Shown piece after piece: positions 15,212 to 24,074 of a stretch of DNA of 64,000 nucleotides (positions are counted from its first letter, which is position 1; every line of letters starts with the position of its first letter). Location of the stretch: assembly GCA_963813435.1 (NCBI GenBank), contig CAWEYY010000003.1, positions 186,001-250,000 of the forward strand. Direction: 5' to 3'. The DNA comes from AC-32 sp963813435 (lineage in GTDB: Bacteria > Actinomycetota > Thermoleophilia > Gaiellales > Gaiellaceae). A model generated the notes under the pieces. It did not search any database. It was not told the origin of the DNA and saw only the letters and a list, made by a program, of their open reading frames with translations. Position numbers and translations under genes: made by a program.

Positions 15212-17416
15212 TCAGTTCGGCGTGACGCGATACGCATCGAAGACGGCGTCGAGGTTCCGCAGAGCGGTCAGGAGCGTGCGCAGCGCCTTCACGTCGCCGA
15301 CCTCCGCGACGTACCAGTTCTTGGCGAGCTGGTCCTCGACGTGACCGCCGTACTCGACGATGTTCGCGCCGTACTCGGCGAAGGTCCGGGCCACGTCCTC
15401 GAGCAGACGCGGGCGGTCCCAGGAGTCGACCGCGATCTGCACGCGGAAGCTCCGCGTCGCGCCTCCGTCCCAGGAGACCGGCGTGAACCGCTCCGGGTTG
15501 CGCTTGAGCGCCTTCACGTTGGAGCAGTCCTCGCGGTGGATCGTGATCCCCTTGCCGAGCGAGACATAGCCGACGATCTTGTCGCCCGGCACGGGCGTGC
15601 AGCACTTCGCGAGGCGGACGAGGACGTCCTCGACGCCGCGGACGTTGATCCCGACGTTCTCGCTCGAGACCGCGTGGCGAGCCTTCGGCGCCTTGAGCGG
15701 GACCGTCTCCTCCTCGGCGACCTCATCCGTCTTCAGGCGCTGGATGACTTTGTTGACGATCTGGCCGGCCTGGAGCTTCCCGGAGCCGAGAGCGAGGTAG
15801 AAGTCCTCGGCCTTCTTGAAGCCGGTCTCGCGGATCACCTGGGCGAGTACGGCCGAGCCCTGCAGCTTCTTGTAGGGCAGGTTCTGCTTCTTCAGCGCGG
15901 CCTCGAGCGCGTCGCGGCCCTTCTGCTCGGTCTCCTCGCGCGTCTCGCGCGAGAACCACTGGCGGATCTTGTTCCGCGCGCGCGACGAGGCGGCCAGCGA
16001 GACCCAGTCCCGCGAGGGGCCACGGCTCGTCTTGGTGGTCAGGATCTCGACGAAGTCGCTGTTCTTGAGCCGGTAGTGGAGCGGGACGATGCGGCCGTTG
16101 ATCTTGGCCCCGACCGTCCTGTGGCCCACGTCGGTGTGCACCGCGTAGGCGAAGTCGATCGGCGTCGAGCCCGCCGGAAGGACCTTCATCTCGCCCTTCG
16201 GCGTGAAGACGTAGACCTCGTCGTCGAAGAGGTCGCCCCGGAACGTCTTGTAGAACTCGCGGGGGTCGGCTTCCTCCTCCTGCCAGTCCATGAGCTGCTT
16301 CACCCAGGCGAGCCACTCGTCGTCGGCGACCTTGCGCCCACCCTTGTCGAAGCGCCAGTGGGCGGCGACGCCGAGCTCGGCCATCTCGTGCATCTCGCGC
16401 GTCCGCACCTGGATCTCGAGGGGCCTGCCCTCCGGCCCGATCACCGTAGTGTGCAGCGCGCGATAGCCGTTCAGCTTCGGCATCGCGACGTAGTCCTTGA
16501 AGCGGCCGGGCATCGGCCTCCACAGCGAGTGGATCAGGCCGAGCGCCCCGTAGCAGTCCCGCGTGCCCTCGTCGCCGGCGCGCTCGACGATCACGCGCAT
16601 GGCCGTGAGGTCGTAGATCTCGTTGAACTCGCGGCCCTTCTTGGTCATCTTGTCGTAGATCGAGTAGAAGTGCTTCGCGCGGCCCGAGATCTCGGCCGGG
16701 ATGTCGACCTTCTCGAGCTCGGACTGGAGCACCATCGCCGCTTCGCGGACGTGCTCCTCGCGGTCGGCGCGGCGCTCGCTGACCATCGCCTTGATCTCCT
16801 CGTACTTGCGCGGGTGGAGGGTCATGAAGGCGAGGTCCTCGAGCTCCCACTTGACCTTGTTGATGCCGAGACGGTGTGCGAGCGGCGCGTAGACCTCGAG
16901 CGTCTCCTTGGCCTTCTGGATCTGCTTCTGCTTCCCGAGGTACTCGATCGTGCGCATGTTGTGGAGGCGGTCGGCGAGCTTGATCAGGATCACGCGCACG
17001 TCCTGCGCCATCGCCACGATCATCTTGCGGTAGTTCTCGGCCTCCGCCTGCTCGCGGCTCTGGAACTGGATCCGCGTCAGCTTGGTGACGCCCTCGACGA
17101 GCTGTCCGATCTCGTCGCCGAACTCCGCACGCACCTCCTGGATGTCCGTGTCGGTGTCCTCGACGACGTCGTGGAGCAGCGCGGCCGCGATCGTCTGCTC
17201 GTCGAGGCGGAGCTCCGCGCAGATCTTGGCCGCGCCCCACGGGTGATGGATGAAGTCCTCGCCCGAGCGGCGCTGCTGCCCTTCGTGCTTCGTCGCGGCG
17301 AAGCGGAACGCGCGCTGAAGCAGGTCTCTGTCGACCTCCTCGTTGTAGGCCGCGACGTCCGAAATGAGCTCGTCGATCAACTCCTGATGTCGCTCACCAG
17401 CCTCGAGAAGGGTCAT
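15212..17416 (-). CDS. rel: Bifunctional (p)ppGpp synthetase/hydrolase (stringent response)
   Basis: 734 residues with the complete long-RSH architecture: HD hydrolase domain (about 40-190, with AAALLHDVVEDTDTD), synthetase domain (about 230-345, with the RFKD motif in GRFKDYVAMPKLNGYRALHT, typical of bifunctional enzymes), TGS domain (about 385-450, VYVFTPKGEMKVLPAGSTPIDFAYAVH in part), a helical/zinc-type region with the CCTPVPGD motif, and a C-terminal ACT domain. It makes ppGpp from GTP and ATP on starved ribosomes and degrades it otherwise. The start is ATG 17416, not the longer upstream frame, because TACACT (complement of 17423-17428) lies exactly 6 bases away (leaderless). Single gene. 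Confidence 0.96.
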   Translation of the reverse strand: MTLLEAGERHQELIDELISDVAAYNEEVDRDLLQRAFRFAATKHEGQQRRSGEDFIHHPWGAAKICAELRLDEQTIAAALLHDVVEDTDTDIQEVRAEFGDEIGQLVEGVTKLTRIQFQSREQAEAENYRKMIVAMAQDVRVILIKLADRLHNMRTIEYLGKQKQIQKAKETLEVYAPLAHRLGINKVKWELEDLAFMTLHPRKYEEIKAMVSERRADREEHVREAAMVLQSELEKVDIPAEISGRAKHFYSIYDKMTKKGREFNEIYDLTAMRVIVERAGDEGTRDCYGALGLIHSLWRPMPGRFKDYVAMPKLNGYRALHTTVIGPEGRPLEIQVRTREMHEMAELGVAAHWRFDKGGRKVADDEWLAWVKQLMDWQEEEADPREFYKTFRGDLFDDEVYVFTPKGEMKVLPAGSTPIDFAYAVHTDVGHRTVGAKINGRIVPLHYRLKNSDFVEILTTKTSRGPSRDWVSLAASSRARNKIRQWFSRETREETEQKGRDALEAALKKQNLPYKKLQGSAVLAQVIRETGFKKAEDFYLALGSGKLQAGQIVNKVIQRLKTDEVAEEETVPLKAPKARHAVSSENVGINVRGVEDVLVRLAKCCTPVPGDKIVGYVSLGKGITIHREDCSNVKALKRNPERFTPVSWDGGATRSFRVQIAVDSWDRPRLLEDVARTFAEYGANIVEYGGHVEDQLAKNWYVAEVGDVKALRTLLTALRNLDAVFDAYRVTPN

Positions 17417-17616
17417 ATAAAGAGTGTACTCCCGGCCCTCCGGGGCCTGATTCGCGCAAAAGAGGAGGCCGCGCGCGGACGGCGAAGCCCGCCGATCCAT
17501 GCGCAAACGCCGTCAGGAACGCAAGGCCGCGCGACTCGCGCGCGTGCTAGTAACGCTCGACGACTCGGCGCGGCGTGAGCGCCCGTGGCGACCCAGGCGC
17601 GCGCACCCGGTCGCGC

Positions 17617-17823
17617 TCAGTGCCGGGGCCGGCCTTCGTCGTACGACTTGACGTAGTCCGGCGGGAACTGCGGATGGCTGGCCGTGCCGGGGTTGGAGTT
17701 GCCATGGCCCCCGGTCGCCGCGAGGGCGTCCGTGTTCTCCACGGTGCGGTCGCCTTCCTCGAGGTAGTCGCTCCGATCGAATGCCCGGAACTTGAACCTC
17801 TTCAGCGACTCGAGGATTCGCAT
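17617..17823 (-). CDS. Small hypothetical protein (68 aa)
   Basis: Not recognised. Basic N-terminus (MRILESLKRFKFRAFDR), an acidic middle (SDYLEEGDRTVENTDA) and a Gly/Asn/Pro-rich C-terminus, probably largely disordered. Support for a real gene comes from TACCGT (complement of 17831-17836) placed 7 bases before the ATG, the leaderless pattern shared by many genes here, and from its tidy position 19 bases downstream of the recJ stop on the same strand. No signal peptide or membrane span. Confidence 0.5.
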   Translation of the reverse strand: MRILESLKRFKFRAFDRSDYLEEGDRTVENTDALAATGGHGNSNPGTASHPQFPPDYVKSYDEGRPRH

Positions 17824-17842
17824 GAGGCGAACGGTATGCCTG

Positions 17843-19720
17843 TCAGGCGGCCCTGGCGAGCGCGGGCTCGTCGAGGATCGCCAGGAAGCGCGCCGATTCG
17901 AGCAGGTGTCGCCTCGTCCGGCCCTCGCCCAGCGCGAGCTCGGCGAAGATCGCCGCAGCCTCGGGCTCGCGCTTCTCGGGCGCCTTCAGCCACTCGGCCT
18001 TGAGCCATTCGCGCCGCTCCAGATAGTGCTCGTCCGAGTCGAAGACCTGCCGCACGTTGAGCTGCGGGGCGACGGTTCCGTTCCAGCGGTTCTCCTCGAG
18101 GCGGAACGCGACGTCGTAGTGCCCGATCCGGCGCAGCCGGTCGAGCTGCGGGCCGAACCGGAACGCGATCGCGCTGCCGGAGTCGCGGCCGTTCTCGCGC
18201 ACGCGGAACTTGAGATGCTTGCCCTCCCCGACCGCGCCGAGATCGGCGATCTCACACCCGGCTAGCAGCAGCGTCACGCCCGGGTTGGCAAGCCCGAACG
18301 GCGCGAGCTGCGCGAGCTCGGTACTGAGGTCGAGCGTGAGGTCGCCGCCGTGGACGAGCGCGTCCACCGTCGTCACCGGCCTGAGGTCGTCGTCTGCGAG
18401 CTCGCCGTCGGCCACGGCCGCGAGCGCCTGCGCGAACGGCTCGATCTCCTCGGGGCGGATCGAGAGCCCCGCTGCGGCCGCGTGGCCGCCCCAGCGCTCG
18501 AGGTGACCCGCGCATGCCGCGAGCCCGTCGTGGAGGTCGAAGCTCGGGATCGAGCGCCCGGAGCCCTTCCAGTCGCCGTCTCTGCCAGCGATCAGGACGA
18601 CCGGACGGTTGTAGCGCTCGACCAGGCGCGAGGCGACGATCCCGATCACGCCCTCGTGCCAGCCCTCGCCGGCAACCACGTAGGCGCGGCGTGCCTTCCG
18701 GGACTCCGGCCACTCCTCGATTGCCTCCAGCGCCTCGCGGAGGATCCGCTCCTCCACCGCTTGCCGGTCGCGGTTGAGCTCCTCGAGTTGCGCGGCGAGG
18801 CTCCGCCCCTCATCCTTGTCCTCGGTCAGCAGCAGGTCGAGCGCGGCCTCCGGCCGGCCGAGCCGCCCCGCCGCGTTCAGACGCGGAGCGATGCGGAAGC
18901 CGATCGCGCCCGCGTCGACGGCCGCCGGGTCGATCCGGGCCACGCGCATGAGCTCGCGCAGTCCCGGCTTCTGCGTCCGCGCGAGCACGCGCAGCCCCGC
19001 GACGGCAAGCCCGCGGTTCTCGTCGACCAGCGGCACGACGTCGGCGACGGTCGCCACAGCGACGAGGTCGAGGTGGCGCGCGAGCGCCTCGGACTCTGGC
19101 CCGAGCAGCGCCTGGCCGAGCTTCCACGCGACACCCGTGCCGCAGAGCTCGCGGAACGGGTACTCGCCGCGGTAAGGCCCGACGACCGGGCAGTCGGGCA
19201 GCTCCTCCCCGGCCCGGTGGTGGTCGGTGACGACGACGCCCAGCCCGAGCTCGCGCGCATGCGCGACCTCGTCCACGGCCGTCACGCCGCAGTCGACGGT
19301 GAGGACGAGCCCGCAGCCCTCCTCGGCGAGCCGCGAGAGCGTGTCGGCGTGGATCCCGTAGCCCTCGTCGAAGCGGCTCGGCAGGTGCCACGTCACATCC
19401 GCGCCGAGCTCGCGCAGGACCAGGACTGCGAGCGCCGTCGCGCACACTCCATCCGCGTCATAGTCGCCGTGCACGCAGATCCGCTTTCCCGCCGCGATCG
19501 CCGCCCGGATCGCGTCGCAGGCGGCGGCCATGTCGCCGAGCAGGAACGGATCGTGTCGAGGAAGCTCCGCGTCGAGAAACGCGCGTGCGCTCTCGACGTC
19601 TCCATATCCGCGGCGGATGAGCACGGCGGCCGTCGTCGAGGCGAGGCCGAGCTCGCGCGCGAGGGCATCGACCTCCTCGTGCGCGGCCTGGGCGCGCAGT
19701 CTCCACTGACGGTCCGACAT
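17843..19720 (-). CDS. recJ: Single-stranded-DNA-specific exonuclease RecJ
   Basis: 5'-3' single-strand DNA exonuclease for recombination and mismatch/base-excision repair. 625 residues with DHH motifs I-IV (VHGDYDADGVCATAL, VLTVDCGV, VVVTDHHRAG, VATVADVVPL), the DHHA1 domain (GWHEGVIGIVASRLVERYNRP, GSGRSIPSFDLHDGL, GGHAAAAGLS) and a C-terminal OB-like region (HLKFRVRENGRDSGSAIAF in part). The protein is complete. ATG 19720 is used; TACCTT lies 9 bases upstream, so the leader is at most a few bases. The gene stands alone between two small genes. Confidence 0.95.
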   Translation of the reverse strand: MSDRQWRLRAQAAHEEVDALARELGLASTTAAVLIRRGYGDVESARAFLDAELPRHDPFLLGDMAAACDAIRAAIAAGKRICVHGDYDADGVCATALAVLVLRELGADVTWHLPSRFDEGYGIHADTLSRLAEEGCGLVLTVDCGVTAVDEVAHARELGLGVVVTDHHRAGEELPDCPVVGPYRGEYPFRELCGTGVAWKLGQALLGPESEALARHLDLVAVATVADVVPLVDENRGLAVAGLRVLARTQKPGLRELMRVARIDPAAVDAGAIGFRIAPRLNAAGRLGRPEAALDLLLTEDKDEGRSLAAQLEELNRDRQAVEERILREALEAIEEWPESRKARRAYVVAGEGWHEGVIGIVASRLVERYNRPVVLIAGRDGDWKGSGRSIPSFDLHDGLAACAGHLERWGGHAAAAGLSIRPEEIEPFAQALAAVADGELADDDLRPVTTVDALVHGGDLTLDLSTELAQLAPFGLANPGVTLLLAGCEIADLGAVGEGKHLKFRVRENGRDSGSAIAFRFGPQLDRLRRIGHYDVAFRLEENRWNGTVAPQLNVRQVFDSDEHYLERREWLKAEWLKAPEKREPEAAAIFAELALGEGRTRRHLLESARFLAILDEPALARAA

Positions 19721-19765
19721 GGGCAGTCCAAGGTACGGTCGCCGCCGGACGGATCGGACGCGCGC

Positions 19766-20047
19766 CTATTCGCGCGGGAGCCTGACCCCGAGCGCCGAGA
19801 GCACGACCAGCACGACGAGCACGCCGACCCCGAGCCCCACGATCCGCCACGGGTGCTCCCGCTTCCGGATCGACTCCCAGCCGACCCGCGCCCAGAGCAC
19901 GAAGAGACCCGCCGTCGCGCCGGCGACCAGCACGAGCACGGGCGCGAGAACCGCCGCCCGTTCGAGCGGCAGCTCGAAGATCCAGACGGCCAGCAGCACG
20001 AGCGCTGCCGTGGCCAGACCGGACAGCAGGGCCGCCCGAGGGCTCAC
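19766..20047 (-). CDS. Small integral membrane protein (93 aa)
   Basis: Three hydrophobic segments (about 5-25, 32-53 and 69-88) separated by short charged loops (WARVGWESIRKREHPWRI), with a basic C-terminal end. No family recognised. TAGACT (complement of 20054-20059) is 6 bases before the GTG start, supporting leaderless expression and this start. It lies upstream of recJ on the same strand, with 45 bases between them, and may share transcripts with it. Confidence 0.65.
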   Translation of the reverse strand: MSPRAALLSGLATAALVLLAVWIFELPLERAAVLAPVLVLVAGATAGLFVLWARVGWESIRKREHPWRIVGLGVGVLVVLVVLSALGVRLPRE

Positions 20048-20145
20048 GAGGTCAGTCTAGACGGGCGCACCGGCAAAGCCCGCACGCCCTCTCATTGGTC
20101 GGCGTCGCAAGCGAACGCCTCAGGTGCCGGGGCTATCCTCCTTTC

Positions 20146-20604
20146 GTGGACGTGGAGAACTACTCGTCCGGCGACGACATCGTGGTCGAGTTCCTCCGTC
20201 TCCAATTCAGCTTCAACGCCGCCGACTTCGCGCAGCGGGTCTCCGCGGCCGCGTACCGGCTCGGCCTCGTCGACGACAACGACCTGGAGGCCGAGGAGAC
20301 CGAGGATCTCGTGGAGCTGACGGCCGACGGCCGGATCGAGGAGCCTCGCAGCGACCTCGGGCGCTATCTCGTGCGCCACTGGGACCGGCTCTCGCTCGTG
20401 GACGGAGAGTCGCTCGTCTACTGGTTGCGCAAGCTCGTCTTCCGGGGCGCGTGGCTGGACCACCGCGTAAAGGACGGCCGGCTGGACGTCACCTGGGACG
20501 ACGGCTCCTCTGACTTCACGTACCTCGAGCCCGGCGGCGAGCGGGCGCTGCTGGAGGTCGCCCCCACGCCCTCTTGGCACGAGCTTCAGTTCCGAAGAGC
20601 TTGA
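20146..20604 (+). CDS. Hypothetical protein, acidic, about 152 aa
   Basis: Not recognised. The N-terminal third is helical (SGDDIVVEFLRLQFSFNAADFAQRVSAAAYRLGL). It is followed by an acidic helix (DDNDLEAEETEDLVELTADGR in part) and a beta-rich end (AWLDHRVKDGRLDVTWDDG, FTYLEPGGERALLEV). Soluble, no signal. The reading frame begins earlier, but GTG 20146 is chosen because TATCCT (20134-20139) lies exactly 6 bases before it. Not clearly in an operon with the ArsR gene that follows, which has its own promoter. Confidence 0.65.
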   Translation: MDVENYSSGDDIVVEFLRLQFSFNAADFAQRVSAAAYRLGLVDDNDLEAEETEDLVELTADGRIEEPRSDLGRYLVRHWDRLSLVDGESLVYWLRKLVFRGAWLDHRVKDGRLDVTWDDGSSDFTYLEPGGERALLEVAPTPSWHELQFRRA

Positions 20605-20637
20605 CTCTCTGCTTACGTAAGCTTAGACTTACGTAAG
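20601..20637 (+). promoter_or_regulatory. Promoter with two ArsR-type operators
   Basis: TTGACT (-35, 20601-20606), a 17-base spacer and TAGACT (-10, 20624-20629) form a near-ideal promoter. Two identical palindromes CTTACGTAAG at 20612-20621 and 20628-20637 lie in the spacer and over the -10/start region, with centres 16 bases apart. They sit directly upstream of an ArsR-family repressor gene, which strongly suggests autorepression by two dimers. Confidence 0.8.
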
Positions 20638-20639
20638 TC

Positions 20640-20951
20640 ATGGCTTACCGAAACGCCATGGATGCGCTGGGTGACCCGACACGCCGGGCGATCTTCGAGC
20701 GGCTACGCCAAGGCGCCCTCGCGGTCGGGGAGATCGCGGACGAGCTGCCCGTCAGCCGTCCTGCGGTGTCGCAGCACCTGCGCGTGTTGAAGGAGGCCGG
20801 CCTCGTGCGGGAGCGGCGAGACGGCACGCGACGGCTCTACCGCGTCGACCCGGACGGGCTCGGCGAGCTGCGCGACTACTTCGACGACTTCTGGTCACAG
20901 GCCCTCGCGAGCTTCAAGGCGGAGGCCGAGAGCGAGAGGAGGAACGGATGA
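20640..20951 (+). CDS. ArsR-family winged-helix transcriptional repressor
   Basis: 103-residue DNA-binding protein. The wHTH core is clear: MDALGDPTRRAIFERLRQGALAVGEIADELPVSRPAVSQHLRVLKEAGLVRERRDGTRRLYRVDP (read in parts). The recognition helix is SRPAVSQHLRVL. The Cys metal sites of ArsR/SmtB sensors are absent. Together with the adjoining AHSA1 gene this places it in the non-metal SRPBCC-paired subgroup often annotated as repressing its own operon. Stop and next start overlap (ATGA). Operators are seen at 20612-20637. Confidence 0.9.
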   Translation: MAYRNAMDALGDPTRRAIFERLRQGALAVGEIADELPVSRPAVSQHLRVLKEAGLVRERRDGTRRLYRVDPDGLGELRDYFDDFWSQALASFKAEAESERRNG

Positions 20952-21418
20952 GCACGCAAGCAGCAGGCACGGAGTCGATCCAGCGATCGGTGTCGGTGGA
21001 CTGCTCGGTCGAGCACGCCTTCGAGACCTTCACGGACCGGATCCACGAGTGGTGGCCCCTGGCGACCCACTCGATCGAGGTCGGCGAGACGAGCTCCCCG
21101 CCGGAGACCGTGGTCTTCGACGGCCCGGGCGGCCGCGTCTACGAGCGCACGACCAAGGGCGAGGAGCTCGAGTGGGCCCGCGTGACCGCCTTCGAGCCGC
21201 CCCACCGGCTCGTGCTCGCGTGGAACCCGAGCCGCGAGCAGGACCGGCCGCGCACCGAGATCGAGATCACGTTCGCCGAGGAGGACGGCAAGACGCGCGT
21301 CGACCTCGAGCACCGCGGCTGGGATCAGCTGGGTGACAAGGCTGTAGAGGCCAGGGACGGCTACAACCAGGGCTGGCAGACGGTGCTCGCCGACTACGCC
21401 GAGTCGGCTTCTAGCTGA
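20948..21418 (+). CDS. SRPBCC/AHSA1-type protein paired with ArsR
   Basis: 156 residues of the START/Bet v1-like AHSA1 family: an opening strand (IQRSVSVDCSVEHAFETFTDRIHEWWP), VYERTTKGEELEWARVTAFEPPHRLVLAWNP, an acidic strand TEIEITFAEEDGKTRVDLEHRGW, and a C-terminal helix (GYNQGWQTVLADYAE). The fold binds hydrophobic ligands; in ArsR-AHSA1 pairs the ligand and function are mostly unknown. Translationally coupled to the repressor gene by the ATGA overlap, so expressed with it. Confidence 0.88.
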   Translation: MSTQAAGTESIQRSVSVDCSVEHAFETFTDRIHEWWPLATHSIEVGETSSPPETVVFDGPGGRVYERTTKGEELEWARVTAFEPPHRLVLAWNPSREQDRPRTEIEITFAEEDGKTRVDLEHRGWDQLGDKAVEARDGYNQGWQTVLADYAESASS

Positions 21419-21470
21419 GCGCCGTTTCGACAGGAGGTCGCGCCGGCTCGACCGGTGCGGCCTCCGTCCG

Positions 21471-21788
21471 TTAACCGGATTCGGGCAGCGAGAAGCCGAA
21501 CGGCTCGTGCTCCTCGGCGAGGCTGAGCGTGATGCGCCCGACGGCGCCGACGGGGACGATCCACTCCTCGATTCCGTCGTCGTCATCGGAGTACGGCGAG
21601 AGCGTGACGAAGCCGAAGCCCGGCTCCGGTGAGATCGAGCGCACGGTCACCGTCGCGCCGTCGCGGAGGTCGATGTCCACGCGTGGCTGCTTCCCGTGCT
21701 CGCCGACGAAGGCCTCGATCCGCTGCAGGATCCGCGAGACGAGCGCGTCGAGTGGGCCCGAGACGCCTGGAAGCCAGAGCTCGGACAT
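21471..21788 (-). CDS. Hypothetical protein downstream of ruvB (105 aa)
   Basis: Not recognised. An N-terminal amphipathic helix (GPLDALVSRILQRIEAFVGEHG) precedes a beta-rich part (RVDIDLRDGATVTVRSISPEPGFGFVTLSPYSDDDDG, read in parts, then EEWIVPVGAVGRITL). The ATG abuts the ruvB stop with no gap, so it is the last gene of the ruvC-ruvA-ruvB series and probably translated by re-initiation. Soluble and acidic; may simply ride with the repair genes. Confidence 0.65.
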   Translation of the reverse strand: MSELWLPGVSGPLDALVSRILQRIEAFVGEHGKQPRVDIDLRDGATVTVRSISPEPGFGFVTLSPYSDDDDGIEEWIVPVGAVGRITLSLAEEHEPFGFSLPESG

Positions 21789-22814
21789 CTAGAAGAGGCT
21801 CGCGTCGACGTCGGCTCCCACCGCGCCGATGTGCTCGCGGCCGAGACGCGTGACGATGCGGCCCCTCGGGGTTCGCTGGATGAACCCGAGCTGGAGGAGG
21901 TAGGGCTCATAGACGTCCTCGATCGTGTCCGGCTCCTCGCCCAGCGAGACCGCCAGCGTCGAGAGGCCGACCGGGCCGCCCTCGAACTTCTCGACTACCG
22001 CTCGCAGCAGCGCGCGGTCCATCCGCTCGAGGCCGCACTCGTCGACCTCGAGCAGCTCGAGCGCCTCACGCGCGATCGCGGTCGTGATCGCTCCCTCGTG
22101 CCGGACCTCGGCGACGTCGCGGACACGGCGCAGGATGCGATTGGCGATCCGGGGCGTCCCGCGCGAGCGGCGCGCGATCTCGTCTGCGGCCTCGTCCTCG
22201 ATCTCGACCTCGAGAATCCGCGCCGAGCGGCGCACGATCCGGGCGAGCTCCTCGGGCTGGTAGTGCTCGAGCCGGAACGTCATCCCGAAGCGGTCGCGGA
22301 GCGGGCTCGTGAGCAGCCCCGTGCGCGTCGTAGCACCGACGAGCGTGAACGGCGGCAGGTCGAGTGTCAGCGTGCGCGCGGCGGGGCCCTGGCCGACGAC
22401 AATGTCGAGCCGGAAGTCCTCGAGCGCCGGATACAGGATCTCCTCGACTGCGCGGCTCAGGCGATGGATCTCGTCGATGAAGAGGACGTCACGCTCACCG
22501 AGCGCGGTCAGGATCGCAGCCACGTCGCCCTTGCGCTCGAGCGCGGGGCCCGCCGCCGAGCGAAGCCCGACGCCGAGCTCCTCCCGGACGATGTAGGCGA
22601 GGCTCGTCTTGCCGAGCCCGGGCGGGCCGATCAGGAGCACGTGGTCGAGCGCCTCGCCGCGCGTGCGGGTCGCCTCTAGAGCGATCGCGAGCTGCTCCTT
22701 GGTGCGCTCCTGGCCGACGAACTCGTCGAGCCGCCGCGGCCGCAGCGAGCGGTCGAGCTCGTCCTCCTCGGCGACGGCCGCAGGCGCGAGAAACGGCGTC
22801 TCGGTCTCGGTCAC
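21789..22814 (-). CDS. ruvB: Holliday junction branch migration ATPase RuvB
   Basis: 341-residue AAA+ motor that drives branch migration with RuvA. Walker A GPPGLGKTSLAYIV (about 59-72), Walker B LFIDEIHRL (about 110-118), sensor I GATTRTG and arginine-finger/sensor II segments (PLRDRFGM, RGTPRIANRILRRVRD) are present, and the C-terminal winged helix ends in GRIVTRLGREHIG. The start GTG lies 3 bases after the ruvA stop. Complete and of normal length. Confidence 0.97.
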   Translation of the reverse strand: MTETETPFLAPAAVAEEDELDRSLRPRRLDEFVGQERTKEQLAIALEATRTRGEALDHVLLIGPPGLGKTSLAYIVREELGVGLRSAAGPALERKGDVAAILTALGERDVLFIDEIHRLSRAVEEILYPALEDFRLDIVVGQGPAARTLTLDLPPFTLVGATTRTGLLTSPLRDRFGMTFRLEHYQPEELARIVRRSARILEVEIEDEAADEIARRSRGTPRIANRILRRVRDVAEVRHEGAITTAIAREALELLEVDECGLERMDRALLRAVVEKFEGGPVGLSTLAVSLGEEPDTIEDVYEPYLLQLGFIQRTPRGRIVTRLGREHIGAVGADVDASLF

Positions 22815-22817
22815 GGG

Positions 22818-23372
22818 TCAGGCCGCTTCCCGCAGAGCCTGCCGCACCTGCTCCTCGACCGGCAGGTCCGGGTCGACTCGCGCCAGTGCGCGCTCAGCCT
22901 CGACGGGTGAGAACCCGAGCTCGACGAGCGCGTCGCGCGCCCCGAGGCGGCCGGACTCGGGTGCGGTGACAGCGGAGCCGAGCTTCTCCTTCAGCTCGAG
23001 CACTACCCGTTGCGCGGTCTTCTTGCCAATCCCGGGGATCGCCTCGAACCGTGCGGTGTCGTCGAGCGCGATCGCGCGGCGCAGGTCGGCCGGTGGCGAG
23101 CCAGAGACGATCGCGAGCGCGACCTTCGGCCCAACCCCCGAGACGGCGAGCAAATGCTCGAACAGCTCGCGCTCGGCCGGTTCGGCGAACCCGTAGAGCT
23201 GCAGCGCGTCCTCGCGCACGTGCAGGTAGGTCTCGAGCGCCACCTCCTCCCCGCGCTCGGCGAGCCGGGATGCCGTCGGCGTCACCGACAGCGCGTAGCC
23301 GACACCCCCGACCTCGAGCACGAGCCGCTCGCCCACGCGTGCGACCGGCTTCCCACGCAGACGCGCGATCAC
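22818..23372 (-). CDS. ruvA: Holliday junction DNA-binding protein RuvA
   Basis: 184 residues: N-terminal OB domain (MIARLRGKPVARVGERLVLEVGGVGY in parts), two helix-hairpin-helix motifs (LLAVSGVGPKVALAIVSG, FEAIPGIGKKTAQRVVLELK) and the small C-terminal RuvB-contact domain (DALVELGFSPVEAERAL). It tetramerises on four-way junctions. TAACCT (complement of 23379-23384) lies 6 bases before the GTG, so ruvA has its own leaderless promoter although it also follows ruvC. Confidence 0.96.
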   Translation of the reverse strand: MIARLRGKPVARVGERLVLEVGGVGYALSVTPTASRLAERGEEVALETYLHVREDALQLYGFAEPAERELFEHLLAVSGVGPKVALAIVSGSPPADLRRAIALDDTARFEAIPGIGKKTAQRVVLELKEKLGSAVTAPESGRLGARDALVELGFSPVEAERALARVDPDLPVEEQVRQALREAA

Positions 23373-23461
23373 ACCGAGAGGTTACGCAGCAAGGCGGATG
23401 TTCCTGCCTGGCCCGCCGCTGCGCCAGACGACCGCTACGAGAGCATCGTCGGGAGCTCCGG

Positions 23462-23950
23462 CTAGCCGGCGATCTCGAGCAGCGGCGGCGCCAGCGCGTG
23501 GCAGATCGCGACCGCGAGCGCGTCGGACGCGTGGTGCGTCTTCGGGGGCGTTCGCATGCCGAGGATCGCCATCACCATCCGCTGCACCTGCGCCTTCTCG
23601 GCGCGGCCGTAGCCGCACACTGCCTGCTTCACGCGCGCGGGCGCGTACTCAGCGCACTCGACGCCGAACGATGCGGCAGCGACGAGCACGGCGCCCCGGG
23701 CTTGCCCGACGGAGAGCGCGGTGCGGGCGTCGACGCCGACGAACGACTCCTCGAGCACGACGGCCCCCGGCTCGTACTCCTCCAGCAGCTCGATGACGCC
23801 GTCGAAGATCGTCTTCAAGCGCAGCTCCGGCCGGCGCCCGGCGGGCGTCTGCCACCAGCCGTGGTGGACGGCCCTGAGGCGCCCGCCTTCCTCGTTGACG
23901 ATGCCGTAACCGCACGCTGCCGTACCCGGATCGATGCCCAGGACCTTCAC
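23462..23950 (-). CDS. ruvC: Holliday junction resolvase RuvC
   Basis: 162 residues. Endonuclease resolving Holliday junctions. Acidic active-site residues are visible: GIDPGTA (first Asp), VVLEESFVG (Glu near residue 68) and the C-terminal HHASDALAVAICHA (HxxD). TAATGT (complement of 23957-23962) is 6 bases from the GTG start, indicating leaderless expression. 89 bases separate it from ruvA. In many genomes yebC directly precedes ruvC; here a divergent secreted-protein gene is placed between them. Confidence 0.95.
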   Translation of the reverse strand: MKVLGIDPGTAACGYGIVNEEGGRLRAVHHGWWQTPAGRRPELRLKTIFDGVIELLEEYEPGAVVLEESFVGVDARTALSVGQARGAVLVAAASFGVECAEYAPARVKQAVCGYGRAEKAQVQRMVMAILGMRTPPKTHHASDALAVAICHALAPPLLEIAG

Positions 23951-24074
23951 GGCGCCACATTACGCACATGACCGGACGTTCCTCCGCAGCGCAAAGCCCT
24001 CACGCGAGTGTCGCCAATTCCAGCCGTTCGGCCGATTGAACGGATACCCGCTCGTCCGCCCGCAGGAGCCCTGA

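Noticed and set aside
15341..17578. A 745-codon open frame opposite rel.
   Set aside because: It is an antisense shadow of rel with Asp/Val/Leu-biased composition and no motif.
18350..20320. A 656-codon open frame opposite recJ.
   Set aside because: It is antisense to a clearly conserved gene and lacks domain motifs; composition is typical of high-GC shadow frames.
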